From Arenibaculum pallidiluteum (GTDB taxonomy: Bacteria; Pseudomonadota; Alphaproteobacteria; Azospirillales; Azospirillaceae): a DNA stretch of 64,000 bases. The translations under genes and the position numbers were made by a program. The DNA is taken from assembly GCF_017355985.1 (NCBI RefSeq), contig NZ_JAFIQU010000001.1:778401-842400 (forward strand). The letters run 5' to 3'. The notes under the pieces are model-generated. The model saw nothing but the letters and a program-made list of their open reading frames with translations, was not told the origin of the DNA and made no database searches. Positions 25,993 to 34,679 of the stretch are shown in pieces. Each line of letters begins with the position of its first letter. The first letter of the stretch is position 1.

Positions 25993-27390
25993 CTACCTCC
26001 CGAGCTGCAGCAGCGTGTCGATCATACGCCCCGCGGTCTGGATCACCTGGGCGCTGGCGCCGTAGCTCTGTTCGATCAGCAGCAGCTTCTGCATCTCGGT
26101 ATCCACGTTCACGCCGTCGCGGTTCACCCGCGCGGTCTGCAGCGTGTCGGCCGAGACCTTGCGCATCTTCATCTCGTTCTCGGCCGCGGCCCTTTCGGTG
26201 TGCTGGTTCGAGACGAAGGCAGTCGCGAAGGTCTCCAGTGTCGCGCTGGTGGGCAGCGGCGGTGTCGCGAAGGTCCCGACATCGGTGAAGACCTTGAGGA
26301 ATTTCGCGATCTGCGTCTGGTCGCCGGGCGCCAGAGGCGCCGTCGCCTGAACGCCGCTCTGCACACGCCAGGCGTTGCCGGACAGGGCGGCGTTCACGAC
26401 GATCCTGGCGGCAAGGCCCGGAACCGCGCCGATCGGACCGCCGGCATCCGTGAAGAGACCCGGCTGGGTCGGGTCCGTCTCGGCCGACGAGAAGCCGCGG
26501 ATCAGCCCCTCTGCGAGCGCGTCGAGCTGCGCCAGGGCGGCGGGCACGTCCCTGTCGGCGACGTCGATCAGCCCCTTGATGCGACCGCTCTGGATCTCGC
26601 GGTCGGGATCCGCCGACAGCGAATGGGTACCCGCCATCAGCGCGCCGCCAGTGATTCGCAGCGGCGTCTCGCCAGGGGCCAGCTCACGCTCGAGCAGCAT
26701 CTGTCCGTTGCGGGTCATCACCACCACCTCGCCGCCCTCGGCGGTGTAGGTGCGGATGCCGATCTCCTCCGCGATGCGGTCGAGCTGGATATCGCGCTGG
26801 TCCTGCAGGTCGGAGACGTCCCAGCCGCTGGCGAGCCCCGTCGCGATGGAGCGGTTCAGCCGGCTGACCTCGTGCAGGCTCTGGTTCACGTTGGCGACGG
26901 CCTCGGCAAGGCGCTCCTGCGCGTCGCTGCCGACCTCCGTTACCGCGGCGGCGGTCTCGCGCAGGCGGGAGGCCAGGGTCCCTGCGTCCTCGACGACGCC
27001 CGCCTGCGCGCCGGCGTTGTCGGGCATGCCGTAGAGGCTCTGGAACGAGACGCGCAGGGCCGCCACCGCCGATGCGATGGAGCGCTCCTCCTGGGGCTGG
27101 CCCAGCACGTCGGTCAGCTCCGAAAGCGCAGAGGCGCGAGCCCCGTTGCCGGAGTAGAGGCCCTGCTGGAAGCGCGTATCGCGCACCAGCAGCTCGTCGA
27201 CGCCGCGCGAGACGCCGCCGATCTTCACGCCCTGGGCAATGCCGCCGATCGAGGACGAGCTGACCAGCAGCGTCTTGCGGACGAAGCCCTCGGTCGTGGC
27301 GTTCGCGATGTTGTGGGAGGTCAGGCCCGCCAGCTGCTGGGTGCTCTTCAGCCCCGACAGCGCAGCGTTGAGGGCCATCTGGATGCTCAT
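25993..27390 (-). CDS. flgK: Hook-filament junction protein FlgK
   Basis: 465 residues. The start ALNAALSGLKSTQQLAGLTSHNIANATTEGF and the C-terminal LLIEQSYGASAQVIQTAGRMIDTLL define FlgK. It joins the hook to FlgL and the filament. It is the second gene of the flgE operon, 28 bases after flgE. Confidence 0.95.
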   Translation of the reverse strand: MSIQMALNAALSGLKSTQQLAGLTSHNIANATTEGFVRKTLLVSSSSIGGIAQGVKIGGVSRGVDELLVRDTRFQQGLYSGNGARASALSELTDVLGQPQEERSIASAVAALRVSFQSLYGMPDNAGAQAGVVEDAGTLASRLRETAAAVTEVGSDAQERLAEAVANVNQSLHEVSRLNRSIATGLASGWDVSDLQDQRDIQLDRIAEEIGIRTYTAEGGEVVVMTRNGQMLLERELAPGETPLRITGGALMAGTHSLSADPDREIQSGRIKGLIDVADRDVPAALAQLDALAEGLIRGFSSAETDPTQPGLFTDAGGPIGAVPGLAARIVVNAALSGNAWRVQSGVQATAPLAPGDQTQIAKFLKVFTDVGTFATPPLPTSATLETFATAFVSNQHTERAAAENEMKMRKVSADTLQTARVNRDGVNVDTEMQKLLLIEQSYGASAQVIQTAGRMIDTLLQLGR

Positions 27391-27418
27391 TGCGGGAACT
27401 CCATGGACTGGCCCGGGA

Positions 27419-28636
27419 TCAGCGCTTCAGGCGCGTGACCTCTTCCATCATCTCGTCCGCGGTCTGGACGATCTTGGCGTTGGACGAATAGGCGCGCTGC
27501 GTCTCGATCAGGGAGACCAGCTCCTCGGCAATGTCCACGTTGGCCTGCTCGACGGCGCCGCCCTGGATCTCGCCCGCCTTGCCGGATCCTGCGTCGGCCA
27601 GGAACAGCGACCCGCTGTCGTTGCTCAGCGCATAGGTGTTCCCGTCCATGGGCGTCAGCCCGTTCGGGTTCGTGACCGTGGCGACCGGCACCTGGAACAG
27701 CGCCTGGCTGGCCCCGTTGTCGAAGGTGACCCAGACCTTGCCACCCTCGTCGACCTTGACGCCGCTGACCTGTCCGGCCTTGGCACCGTCCTTGTTCACC
27801 ACGGGGACGTAGTCACCATTGAACTGGGTCACGGTATCCATGCCGAGCGTGACGGTATCCGCGCCCCTGGTCAGGGTGATCGGCGGGATCGCGGCCGTCG
27901 GCAGTCCAGCGGAAGGGCCGGTCGCGTTGAAGGTGATGCCGGCGACGGTAGGCGTCGAGACGGTGTAGCCCGGCGCCGCGATGCCGACGCTCCAGGTATT
28001 CGGCCCCGTGTTGGTCCAGGTCAGCGTCAGCTCCTGGGCGTTGCCGAGGCCGTCGTAGAAGGACGAGGTGGTCGAGAAGGTGTCGCCTACCGCCGCCTGG
28101 GCGGGAAGGTTGGCGCTATAGTCGACGGTCTTGCTGGCCGAGCCCTGATAGGTCAGCCCCGCCACGTTGATGGAGACGAGGCTGCCGGTGTCGTCTCGAC
28201 GAACACCCGCGGGCAGCGCCCCGGATGTCAGCGGCCAGCCCTGCAGGTACTGCCCCGCCGTGTTGCGGAGATAGCCGGCGTCGTCGGGCTCGAACCGTCC
28301 GGCGCGGGTCAGGGCGAAGCTCTGAAGGCCGCCGGCGGCATCGGCCTGCGAGGCGACCATGAAGAAGCCGTTGCCGGAGATCGCCATGTCGGTGCTGACG
28401 CCGGTGCCGACGATCGCGCCGCCGGTGCCGATGTCGTACTTTACCTTGGAGGCGACGCCGCCGGCTGCGTAGGTCGTGTCCGAGGCCTGCGCGGTCATCA
28501 AGGTCGAAAAATCGACATCGGCGCGCTTGTAGCCGACCGTGGCGGAATTGCTGATGTTGTCGGAGATCGCAGCCAGGCGCGATCCCTGCGCGGCCATACC
28601 GGAAACACCGGACCTCATGGCGGTGAACAAGCTCAT
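27419..28636 (-). CDS. flgE: Flagellar hook protein FlgE
   Basis: 405 residues. The N-terminus FTAMRSGVSGMAAQGSRLAAISDNISN and the C-terminus LVSLIETQRAYSSNAKIVQTADEMM are the conserved rod/hook ends. The middle is the variable hook surface. First gene of the flgE-K-L-I-J-N operon, with a TTAA-type box 96-114 bases upstream. Confidence 0.97.
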   Translation of the reverse strand: MSLFTAMRSGVSGMAAQGSRLAAISDNISNSATVGYKRADVDFSTLMTAQASDTTYAAGGVASKVKYDIGTGGAIVGTGVSTDMAISGNGFFMVASQADAAGGLQSFALTRAGRFEPDDAGYLRNTAGQYLQGWPLTSGALPAGVRRDDTGSLVSINVAGLTYQGSASKTVDYSANLPAQAAVGDTFSTTSSFYDGLGNAQELTLTWTNTGPNTWSVGIAAPGYTVSTPTVAGITFNATGPSAGLPTAAIPPITLTRGADTVTLGMDTVTQFNGDYVPVVNKDGAKAGQVSGVKVDEGGKVWVTFDNGASQALFQVPVATVTNPNGLTPMDGNTYALSNDSGSLFLADAGSGKAGEIQGGAVEQANVDIAEELVSLIETQRAYSSNAKIVQTADEMMEEVTRLKR

Positions 28637-28731
28637 CTCGTTACCCTTCCAAACTTATTCGCGACCGTCATTGTCGCAGGTCCGGGTTTCTCCGCGGCGG
28701 CACTTGGGACGAGGCAACCTTATTGCCCCCC

Positions 28732-28750
28732 GCTTAAAGCGACTTAAAAG
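28732..28750 (-). promoter_or_regulatory. TTAA-type box upstream of flgE
   Basis: On the minus strand: CTTTTAAGTCGCTTTAAGC, that is TTAA-N6-TTAA. It is preceded by ATCGAT and followed by GGGG, exactly as in the flagellin box. Confidence 0.65.
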
Positions 28751-28767
28751 ATCGATTTGCGCCTATT

Positions 28768-29775
28768 TCACTGGGCGCGATGCGGGCTCTCGGCAGGAAC
28801 CTGGCGCAGCAGGGTCAGTCCGATCCGGCGGTTTCGGGGATCGAGCGGGTTCCCTGACTCGAGATGATCGAGGTCCGCACGCCCTTCGACGCGCTTGATC
28901 CGCGACGGCGGCAAGCCCGCCGCCAGGAGTTCGCGGCGCGCCGCATTGGCCCGGTCACTCGATAGCTCCCAGTTGCCGTACTTCGCTGCGCCGCCATAGG
29001 CGAGCCCGTCGGTGTGCCCGGAGATCGCGATGCCGTTGGGCACGCTGGCCAGGATCGTCGAGAGCGCCTGCATCAGGCGCCGCCCCTTCTCGTTCATCTG
29101 CGCCGAACCGACCGCGAACATCGAGAACTGCGGCCGGTCGGTGATCTGGATGCGCATCCCTTCCGGGACCTGCTGGACCACGAGGCTATCGGCGACGCCG
29201 CGCAGGTCCGGGGCGGAAAGGGCGCGCGCGATCTCGCGCTCGAGCCGCTCGAAGCTGCGCTGCTCCTGCGCCGCGGCCTCGCGCTCGTTCATGTAGGCCT
29301 GGATGTCGTCCACACCGGCTGTTACGACCGCACCGCCGTTCAGAAGGTCGCGGAGCTCGGCCTTGCGTCCCGGGCTCGGGGGAGGCGCCGCCATGGGATC
29401 CTTCACGCCGGCGGGGTTGCGGTCGTCCTTGCCGACGGATGCCACCACTGGTGGCGCGGCGACGGGAATGGAACGCGTGCCCTCGGCATGGGGCGAGGTC
29501 AGAGAGCCGCTGTCGTCGACCGAGCGCCCGGCCAGGATGCCGTCGGCGCCCGAATGCTCCTGCGAGACGGCCACAGGATTGAAGTACTCAGCGAGCCCGT
29601 TCCGCTGCTCCGGCGTCGTCACGCTGAGAAGCCACATCAGCAGGAAGAAGGTCATCATCGCCGTGACGAAGTCGGCGTAGGCGATCTTCCAGGTGCCGCC
29701 GTGCTCCTCGTGCTCCTCGTGCTCGCCCCCCCTGCGTCGCAGGATGATCGGCGTGTCCTTGTTCGGCGCAGCCAT
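28768..29775 (-). CDS. motB: Flagellar motor stator protein MotB
   Basis: 335 residues from the ATG at 29775. The single membrane helix carries the proton-binding Asp in YADFVTAMMTFFLLMWLL. The C-terminal OmpA-like domain (ISGHTDGLAYG, NWELSSDRANAARRELL, GRADLDHL) anchors the stator to peptidoglycan. It follows motA by ten bases. No separate box is seen before it, so it is co-transcribed with motA. Confidence 0.96.
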   Translation of the reverse strand: MAAPNKDTPIILRRRGGEHEEHEEHGGTWKIAYADFVTAMMTFFLLMWLLSVTTPEQRNGLAEYFNPVAVSQEHSGADGILAGRSVDDSGSLTSPHAEGTRSIPVAAPPVVASVGKDDRNPAGVKDPMAAPPPSPGRKAELRDLLNGGAVVTAGVDDIQAYMNEREAAAQEQRSFERLEREIARALSAPDLRGVADSLVVQQVPEGMRIQITDRPQFSMFAVGSAQMNEKGRRLMQALSTILASVPNGIAISGHTDGLAYGGAAKYGNWELSSDRANAARRELLAAGLPPSRIKRVEGRADLDHLESGNPLDPRNRRIGLTLLRQVPAESPHRAQ

Positions 29776-29785
29776 GGCCGGTGCC

Positions 29786-30673
29786 TCAGGCGGCCTGACG
29801 GTCGGCGCGGCTCTTGCCCAGCGACGCCATGGAGGTGGCGCCCTCGACCTCGTCGAAGCTGGGCTGGACGTCCGCAAACAGGACCTTGCGCGCGTGCTCG
29901 GCGCAGATCTGCGGGGCGCAGCCGTTCAGATAGGCGATCAGGCCGACCTTGACGCAGATGTAGCGGTTCAGCTCGGCCTCGCGGCGCTGGCGCGCGGCCC
30001 CAGCGATCGGCCCCACGAAGCCATAGGACATCAGCACGCCCAGGAAGGTGCCGATCAGGGCGCCGCCGATCATCTGCCCCAGCACCTCGGGCGGCTGGCT
30101 GATGGCGCCCATGGCCTTGATCACGCCCAGAACGGCCGCAACGATCCCCAGCGCGGGCAACCCGTCGGCCATGCCGGCAAGCGCCTTGGGGACCTGGTTC
30201 AGCTCGCGGCTCAGCGTGACGATCTCCTCGTCCATCAGGGATTCGACCTCGTGCGGCCGCTCCAGGCCGAGCGACATTAGGCGCAGGTAGTCGCAGAGGA
30301 AGCGCAGGCTCCGCTCATGGCGCAGCACGCTCGGGAATTGCGAGAAGATCTGGCTCTCGCGCGGGTTGTCGATCTCCTTCTCAAGGCTGTTCATGCCCTT
30401 GGACTTCGCCGCCCTCAGGATGAGGTAGATCAGCGAGATCAGCTCCAGATACTCGGTGCGCCCGGCGCGGCGTCCCTTGAGGAGGCTGCCGATGGTCACC
30501 GTCGTGTCGCGGAGCACCGACATGGGGTTCGCGACGACGTAGGAGCCGATCGCCGCCCCCAGGATGATCAGGATTTCGAAGGGCTGCCAGAGCACCCAGA
30601 GATGCCCGCCCATGCCGGTGAACCCACCGAGGACGCTGCCCCCCACGATGATGAATCCCACGATGAATCGCAT
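29786..30673 (-). CDS. motA: Flagellar motor stator protein MotA
   Basis: 295 residues from the ATG at 30673 (MRFIVGFIIVGG). A TTG six bases upstream is less likely. Four membrane helices and the cytoplasmic loop with SLEKEIDNPRESQIF and FLCDYLRLMSLG are typical of the long MotA type. GIVAAVLGVIKAMG is the third helix. It pairs with MotB as the proton channel that drives rotation. Confidence 0.96.
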   Translation of the reverse strand: MRFIVGFIIVGGSVLGGFTGMGGHLWVLWQPFEILIILGAAIGSYVVANPMSVLRDTTVTIGSLLKGRRAGRTEYLELISLIYLILRAAKSKGMNSLEKEIDNPRESQIFSQFPSVLRHERSLRFLCDYLRLMSLGLERPHEVESLMDEEIVTLSRELNQVPKALAGMADGLPALGIVAAVLGVIKAMGAISQPPEVLGQMIGGALIGTFLGVLMSYGFVGPIAGAARQRREAELNRYICVKVGLIAYLNGCAPQICAEHARKVLFADVQPSFDEVEGATSMASLGKSRADRQAA

Positions 30674-30727
30674 CGCCAAGCCTCCAGGGCCGCACCGGGC
30701 GGCGTCCGGACGACCCTAGGCGGTCGC

Positions 30728-30747
30728 GTTTAAAGCGGCTTTTAAGC
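30728..30747 (-). promoter_or_regulatory. TTAA-type box upstream of motA
   Basis: On the minus strand: GCTTAAAAGCCGCTTTAAAC, with TTAA halves around a GCCGC core, 55-74 bases before the motA ATG. It aligns with the flgE and flagellin boxes at CGCTTTAA. Confidence 0.6.
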
Positions 30748-30997
30748 TGCGGTCGGCGGCGCCCGTCCCAAGGCCCGGGTACCGTTCTGCGATCGCGGCG
30801 ATTCACCGGGGCTTCCGGCCCGGTCCGCCCCGCTGGGGCACCTTCGTAATCAGAGGTCCCGGCACGGTTCGCGCAATATATTTCTTCAGGAAAAATCTCC
30901 CTCACCCAAAATAGTCAATCCTGATATACAAGATCATGCACATATTTGGGCCCCCGGGTTCCGGAAAATAATCCTGCCCTGGGCCGAGGGTTCGGAG
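30748..30997. other. Gene-free stretch between motA and the small-gene islet
   Basis: Together with the motA box, about 320 bases carry no convincing gene. The part from about 30885 to 30960 is clearly richer in A and T than the surroundings (AATATATTTC and ATACAAGATC segments), so it probably holds the promoter of the next small gene. No sigma consensus stands out. Confidence 0.5.
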
Positions 30998-31249
30998 ATG
31001 CAAGATCCCACAATTACTTATTTCGTCACGAGCGCCCACCGAAAGTGGCTGGTACACTCTGAAAATCATTGCTACGGTCCTTTCGGCAGCTACTCCGAGG
31101 CTCTCTCGCACGCCATCGAGGAGGCCGAGGCCGCGGAAACCTTCGGGTTCGCAAGCGCGGTGCTCGCATGTCGGGCGTCCGGCGGCGCGTACGAGGTGCG
31201 GTGGCGATCCGGCTTTGGACAGTATGGAATTCCGCTGCGGCTGGTTTGA
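30998..31249 (+). CDS. Small hypothetical protein
   Basis: 83 residues, soluble, with TYFVTSAHRKWLVHSENHCYGPFGSYSEALSHAIEEAE, a layout reminiscent of small DUF2188-like proteins (short beta strands, then one helix). No membrane segment. Function unknown. First gene of an islet of small genes that splits the flagellar region. Confidence 0.6.
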   Translation: MQDPTITYFVTSAHRKWLVHSENHCYGPFGSYSEALSHAIEEAEAAETFGFASAVLACRASGGAYEVRWRSGFGQYGIPLRLV

Positions 31250-31363
31250 GCAGCACCCGGCACTGCGGATGCCGATGCCCACCGGAGGCTCGGCAATGAC
31301 CGCGCCTGAACAGATACCGGGCTGAAACAGATATCGGCCTGAGAAAACAAGATCGGAGACTCT

Positions 31364-31822
31364 ATGCCCGAAGGCGGAAACACGATCCCGATGGATCTTT
31401 ACGAGCGCCTGGAGAGCCACCGGCTCTGGCTGGCCACGGACGGCGCCATGGGCATGCGGCTGGACCTGAGCGGTCGAGATCTGGTTGGGCGGTCCTTCTG
31501 GAGGATCGATCTCCGGAGCGCGCTCCTCGACCTCAGCGACCTCGCAGGCGCGAATCTCGACCACGCGGACCTTCGCGGGGCGTCGCTCCGAGGCACCAAG
31601 CTCGTCGGTGCGTCACTGTGGGAGGCCAGGATCGCGAATGCGGACCTCAGCGGCGCAGACCTGCAGGACGCGAAGCTGGACCACGCCGATCTCCGGGGAG
31701 CAGGGCTGGAGGGGGCGAACATGGAAGGCGTCTCGCTCCGGAATGCGTTGCTCGGAACCGTGGACTGCACAAGCGATGAGCCGTGTCGACTGACGTCCAG
31801 GCGGGCACCCCATGAGGGGTAA
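31364..31822 (+). CDS. Pentapeptide-repeat protein
   Basis: 152 residues. From about residue 45 the sequence follows A(D/N)LxX repeats (LSDLAGANLDHADLRGASLRG and similar), giving a right-handed quadrilateral beta-helix of roughly 16 repeats. Such proteins can mimic DNA or act as structural modules. No partner domain is fused. The role here is unknown. Confidence 0.8.
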   Translation: MPEGGNTIPMDLYERLESHRLWLATDGAMGMRLDLSGRDLVGRSFWRIDLRSALLDLSDLAGANLDHADLRGASLRGTKLVGASLWEARIANADLSGADLQDAKLDHADLRGAGLEGANMEGVSLRNALLGTVDCTSDEPCRLTSRRAPHEG

Positions 31823-31912
31823 TGCGCCCCGCCGAGGCCCCACAGCCTCCAGCCGCTTCGCCGTCGTCACCCATCGCACGAAATGGACTTCGTTCCTTCG
31901 AGGAGTCATCCC

Positions 31913-32074
31913 ATGCGTTCAGCATCGAGCAAGCGCCCGGACTGGCCGGCCGAGATCTGGCCAGCCGTGCACGGCGACGGCTTCGCGATAGGACAGCCGA
32001 TTCCGCTCCTGTCACGCGTGGGCGCCGAGGCCGGTGCCCTGGTCCCCTCGCGATCCGAAAAACGGGGTTCATGA
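31913..32074 (+). CDS. Possible small protein, coupled to next
   Basis: 53 residues from an ATG with GAGGAG seven bases upstream. Third codon positions are GC-rich, as in real genes here. The sequence (SSKRPDWPAEIWPAVHGDGF) matches nothing I recognise. Its TGA overlaps the ATGATG start of the following small gene, which suggests translational coupling and supports both as real. Confidence 0.4.
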   Translation: MRSASSKRPDWPAEIWPAVHGDGFAIGQPIPLLSRVGAEAGALVPSRSEKRGS

Positions 32075-32271
32075 TGCAAACCACATCCGATTTCTCAGAG
32101 AAGGTCCGCAGGCGTTTCCTGGGCTTTCTTGATACGGCTCGAACGAAAATCGGCGCCGAGGCGGACGCGCGCGAGGAAGCGATCCGCCAGACCGCCAAGA
32201 CCCTGCGCGCCGATGGCTTCTTCGGACTGACCGACGCCGACGTGCGGCGGAACGTCCGCGATCACGGCTGA
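32071..32271 (+). CDS. Possible small helical protein
   Basis: 66 residues from ATG 32071 (a second ATG follows directly). It is charged and helical: FSEKVRRRFLGFLDTARTKIGAEADAREEAIRQ, then TAKTLRADGFFGLTDADVRRNV. The codon pattern is typical. No family recognised. It overlaps the preceding stop. Confidence 0.5.
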   Translation: MMQTTSDFSEKVRRRFLGFLDTARTKIGAEADAREEAIRQTAKTLRADGFFGLTDADVRRNVRDHG

Positions 32272-32390
32272 TGGTCCGTCATGCCGCTGGCCGCCGCATG
32301 GTGCCGTCGTGGCGCCACGGACCGGGCCACCGGTCCCCCGGCGACCAGCAAGGGATCAGCCTGGGGTGGGAGAGTGGGACGGGGAGAGTG

Positions 32391-32648
32391 ATGATGCGAA
32401 GATCCAACCAGTCGGCGGTCACCCTCACGAAGCCTTTTCGGCTTAGGGCGCTGGACGAGATGGTGCCGGCCGGCACCTACACGGTCGAGACCGAGGAGGA
32501 GCAGGTCGACGGCCTGTCGGTCGTTGCCTACCGTCGGGTATCCAGCGTCGTCCTGGTACCGGGATCCCATCCGGGAGAGGTCCAGGTGGTGCCAGTCGAG
32601 CCCTCGGAACTCGAAGCAATCCTGCTTGAGGATGGAGCGGCGGGGTAG
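32391..32648 (+). CDS. Small conserved hypothetical protein
   Basis: 85 residues. The pattern RRSNQSAVTLTKPFRLRALDEMVPAGTYTVETEEEQ, then LSVVAYRRVSSVV, is one I associate with small proteins common in rhizobia and methylobacteria (beta-rich, no known function). No signal or membrane segment. It starts after a purine-rich GGGGAGAGTG stretch. Confidence 0.65.
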   Translation: MMRRSNQSAVTLTKPFRLRALDEMVPAGTYTVETEEEQVDGLSVVAYRRVSSVVLVPGSHPGEVQVVPVEPSELEAILLEDGAAG

Positions 32649-32888
32649 CCTGTGGTCCTACCGCGATCCTCGCCCGGCGAATGAAGGGCTGAGACGACCT
32701 CGACGCCCGACACGTCCCCTTTGAACCAAGCGATCGACGAACTTGGCCGAGGAGTATCCCGTGGGACCACGCTAGCAATTTCAGCTGACAAAATCGAAAT
32801 AGTTTCCAAATGGTTAATTTCGCTATAGCTATTCCGGGGCGAATAGTGCATTATTTGACCCCGCCAAATCACCGAGAGTACTTTTGCA

Positions 32889-33551
32889 ATGGAAACGACG
32901 TCGATCGCGCTGGTCGATCAGAACCGCTTGGCTCGCGAAGGGCTCAAAGCACTGTTTGCGGCCGAGGAATTCTCGGTGGTGAGCGAAGCCTCCTCCCTGG
33001 AGGAGGCGCTGCGGGAGATTCCGGCCGGCGCGGAGCCTCGGCTGGTGCTCGTCGATCCTGCCCCGATGGGCGACACGGCGCAGGTCGTCAGGTCCCTCAA
33101 GGACAGCTGTCGGCATGCGCATGTCGTCGTCCTTACGGGCCACCTGGAAGCTCATGACATGGCGGAAGCCATCCAGGCAGGGGCCGACGGCTTTCTGATG
33201 AAGGACATTTCCGTCGCTGGCCTGGTGCAATCGCTGCGTCTCGTGCTGATGGGCGAGAAGGTATTCCCATCTCATCTGGCAGCGATGCTGATCAGCGGCA
33301 GGACGGCCGGGCACGAGATCCTCTCCGCGGCCCCGTCACCGAGGGGGCTGTCCCGGCGCGAGACGCAGATCCTTCAGCGCCTGCTCGGCGGCGACAGCAA
33401 CAAGATGATCGCGAACGCACTCGGCATCAGCGAGGCGACCATCAAGGTCCACCTCAAAGGGCTGCTGCGCAAGATCGACGCCACCAATCGCACCCAGGCC
33501 GCCATCTGGGCACTCAACAACGGCTTCGGCGCGGCTCCCGCCGCGCCGTGA
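32889..33551 (+). CDS. LuxR/NarL-type response regulator
   Basis: 220 residues. The receiver has Asp in LVLVDPAPMG as phosphoacceptor, but only one acidic residue in the pocket (ALVDQNRLAREG), and the conserved Lys in FLMKDIS. The C-terminal LuxR helix-turn-helix is complete: LSRRETQILQRLLGGDSNKMIANALGISEATIKVHL. No kinase is adjacent. An AT-rich upstream stretch of about 100 bases probably holds its promoter. Confidence 0.9.
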   Translation: METTSIALVDQNRLAREGLKALFAAEEFSVVSEASSLEEALREIPAGAEPRLVLVDPAPMGDTAQVVRSLKDSCRHAHVVVLTGHLEAHDMAEAIQAGADGFLMKDISVAGLVQSLRLVLMGEKVFPSHLAAMLISGRTAGHEILSAAPSPRGLSRRETQILQRLLGGDSNKMIANALGISEATIKVHLKGLLRKIDATNRTQAAIWALNNGFGAAPAAP

Positions 33552-33667
33552 GCCCCGCGCGCCAGCAGTTTCAGCCGGCGCACCCGCCATCAGGCTTTGC
33601 CGTGGGTTGACAGCGATGTGTGCGACGCTCCGCCCATCGCACGGCCCCTTGATCGGAGATCGACGAG

Positions 33668-33967
33668 ATGAAGGCTCCCGCCGAGGCAAGCGAGGGTCCA
33701 GCCCGCCTGCGCAGATACCTGGTGGCCATTCGCACCGATACGGCCATGGCGACATGGCAGACCGTTGCAGGCCAGGAGATCGGCGATACGCGCAGGATGT
33801 ATGATGCCGGCCTGATCGAGATCTGCCAGGGCCGGCATGGGGGACACTACCAGCTCTATGCGATTCCCCGCCGCACGCGATCCGCTGAGCGGAGCTACTT
33901 CTCTCCCGATGGCCGGGACATCGACTTCGGCGGATCGTGGCTTCGCGACGGCCGCAGGAAATCTTGA
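33668..33967 (+). CDS. Small hypothetical protein
   Basis: 99 residues, basic and soluble. RRYLVAIRTDTAMATWQTVAGQEIGDTRRMYDAGLIEI may form a small mixed fold. No family recognised. It is preceded by a modest GAGATCGACGAG purine stretch. It lies 116 bases after the LuxR regulator. Confidence 0.5.
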   Translation: MKAPAEASEGPARLRRYLVAIRTDTAMATWQTVAGQEIGDTRRMYDAGLIEICQGRHGGHYQLYAIPRRTRSAERSYFSPDGRDIDFGGSWLRDGRRKS

Positions 33968-34046
33968 TCCCTGCGGGGAATCGCCGGTCCGCCATCTCGG
34001 CGTGACGACGCGCCGGGCCTTTGATGGCCGGTGCGGATCGGCCCGA

Positions 34047-34559
34047 ATGCTTTCCCGAATGAAGGAAGCGGAGTGCAGAGAATTGATTGACCGACAAGAC
34101 GTTGAGACCCTGGCGCAGTTGACCTACGAGCTCGCCCATCCGATGGGCGTGCTCTGGTCCCAGCGCCGACCCGTCATCCGCGACGGCTGGCTGGACGCGG
34201 CGCGACGGCGTCTCTCCGAAATGGACGAGACCGACATGCGCCAGCGGAGCGGCTACGGCGAAGCGCCAGCCGGTGGACACGACGGCGCAGCCGCATCCGC
34301 CGCCCGCGGAGCGGCGGTGCTGGATGCGTTCGGAAGGCACAGCCGTGGCCTTCGTCCTTTGAGCCTCCATACCCTGATGCGGGAAACCGAGATGGACCCG
34401 GCGGTACTCGTCCGCACCGTGCGCCGGATGATGGGTCAGGGCGTCCTTGCCGAGATGGCGGCGACTACCGATCCATCAGGCCAGACGGCATTCCGCCTGC
34501 TCGATTCCGGCCATGCGCTTCTTGCAGGACGACGACCGCAGCCCGAGCCCAGAGTCTGA
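34047..34559 (+). CDS. Hypothetical protein with winged-helix-like C-terminus
   Basis: 170 residues from the ATG at 34047. A second ATG at 34059 is also possible. The part HSRGLRPLSLHTLMRETEMDPAVLVRTVRRMMGQGVLAEMA looks like a winged helix (helix, recognition-like helix, then beta wing with QTAFRLLDSG). The N-terminal half is charged. A DNA-binding role is inference. Confidence 0.5.
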   Translation: MLSRMKEAECRELIDRQDVETLAQLTYELAHPMGVLWSQRRPVIRDGWLDAARRRLSEMDETDMRQRSGYGEAPAGGHDGAAASAARGAAVLDAFGRHSRGLRPLSLHTLMRETEMDPAVLVRTVRRMMGQGVLAEMAATTDPSGQTAFRLLDSGHALLAGRRPQPEPRV

Positions 34560-34679
34560 GCGCGCACTTCCCGGCCGGTTCATGGATGTGCTGGACGATG
34601 GGCAGCGAAATGCCTCCTTGGCAACGACCGGCCATCTGCCCGGTTTCCGCAAATACCGGCAGTCAGGGAAGAGTCCGCA

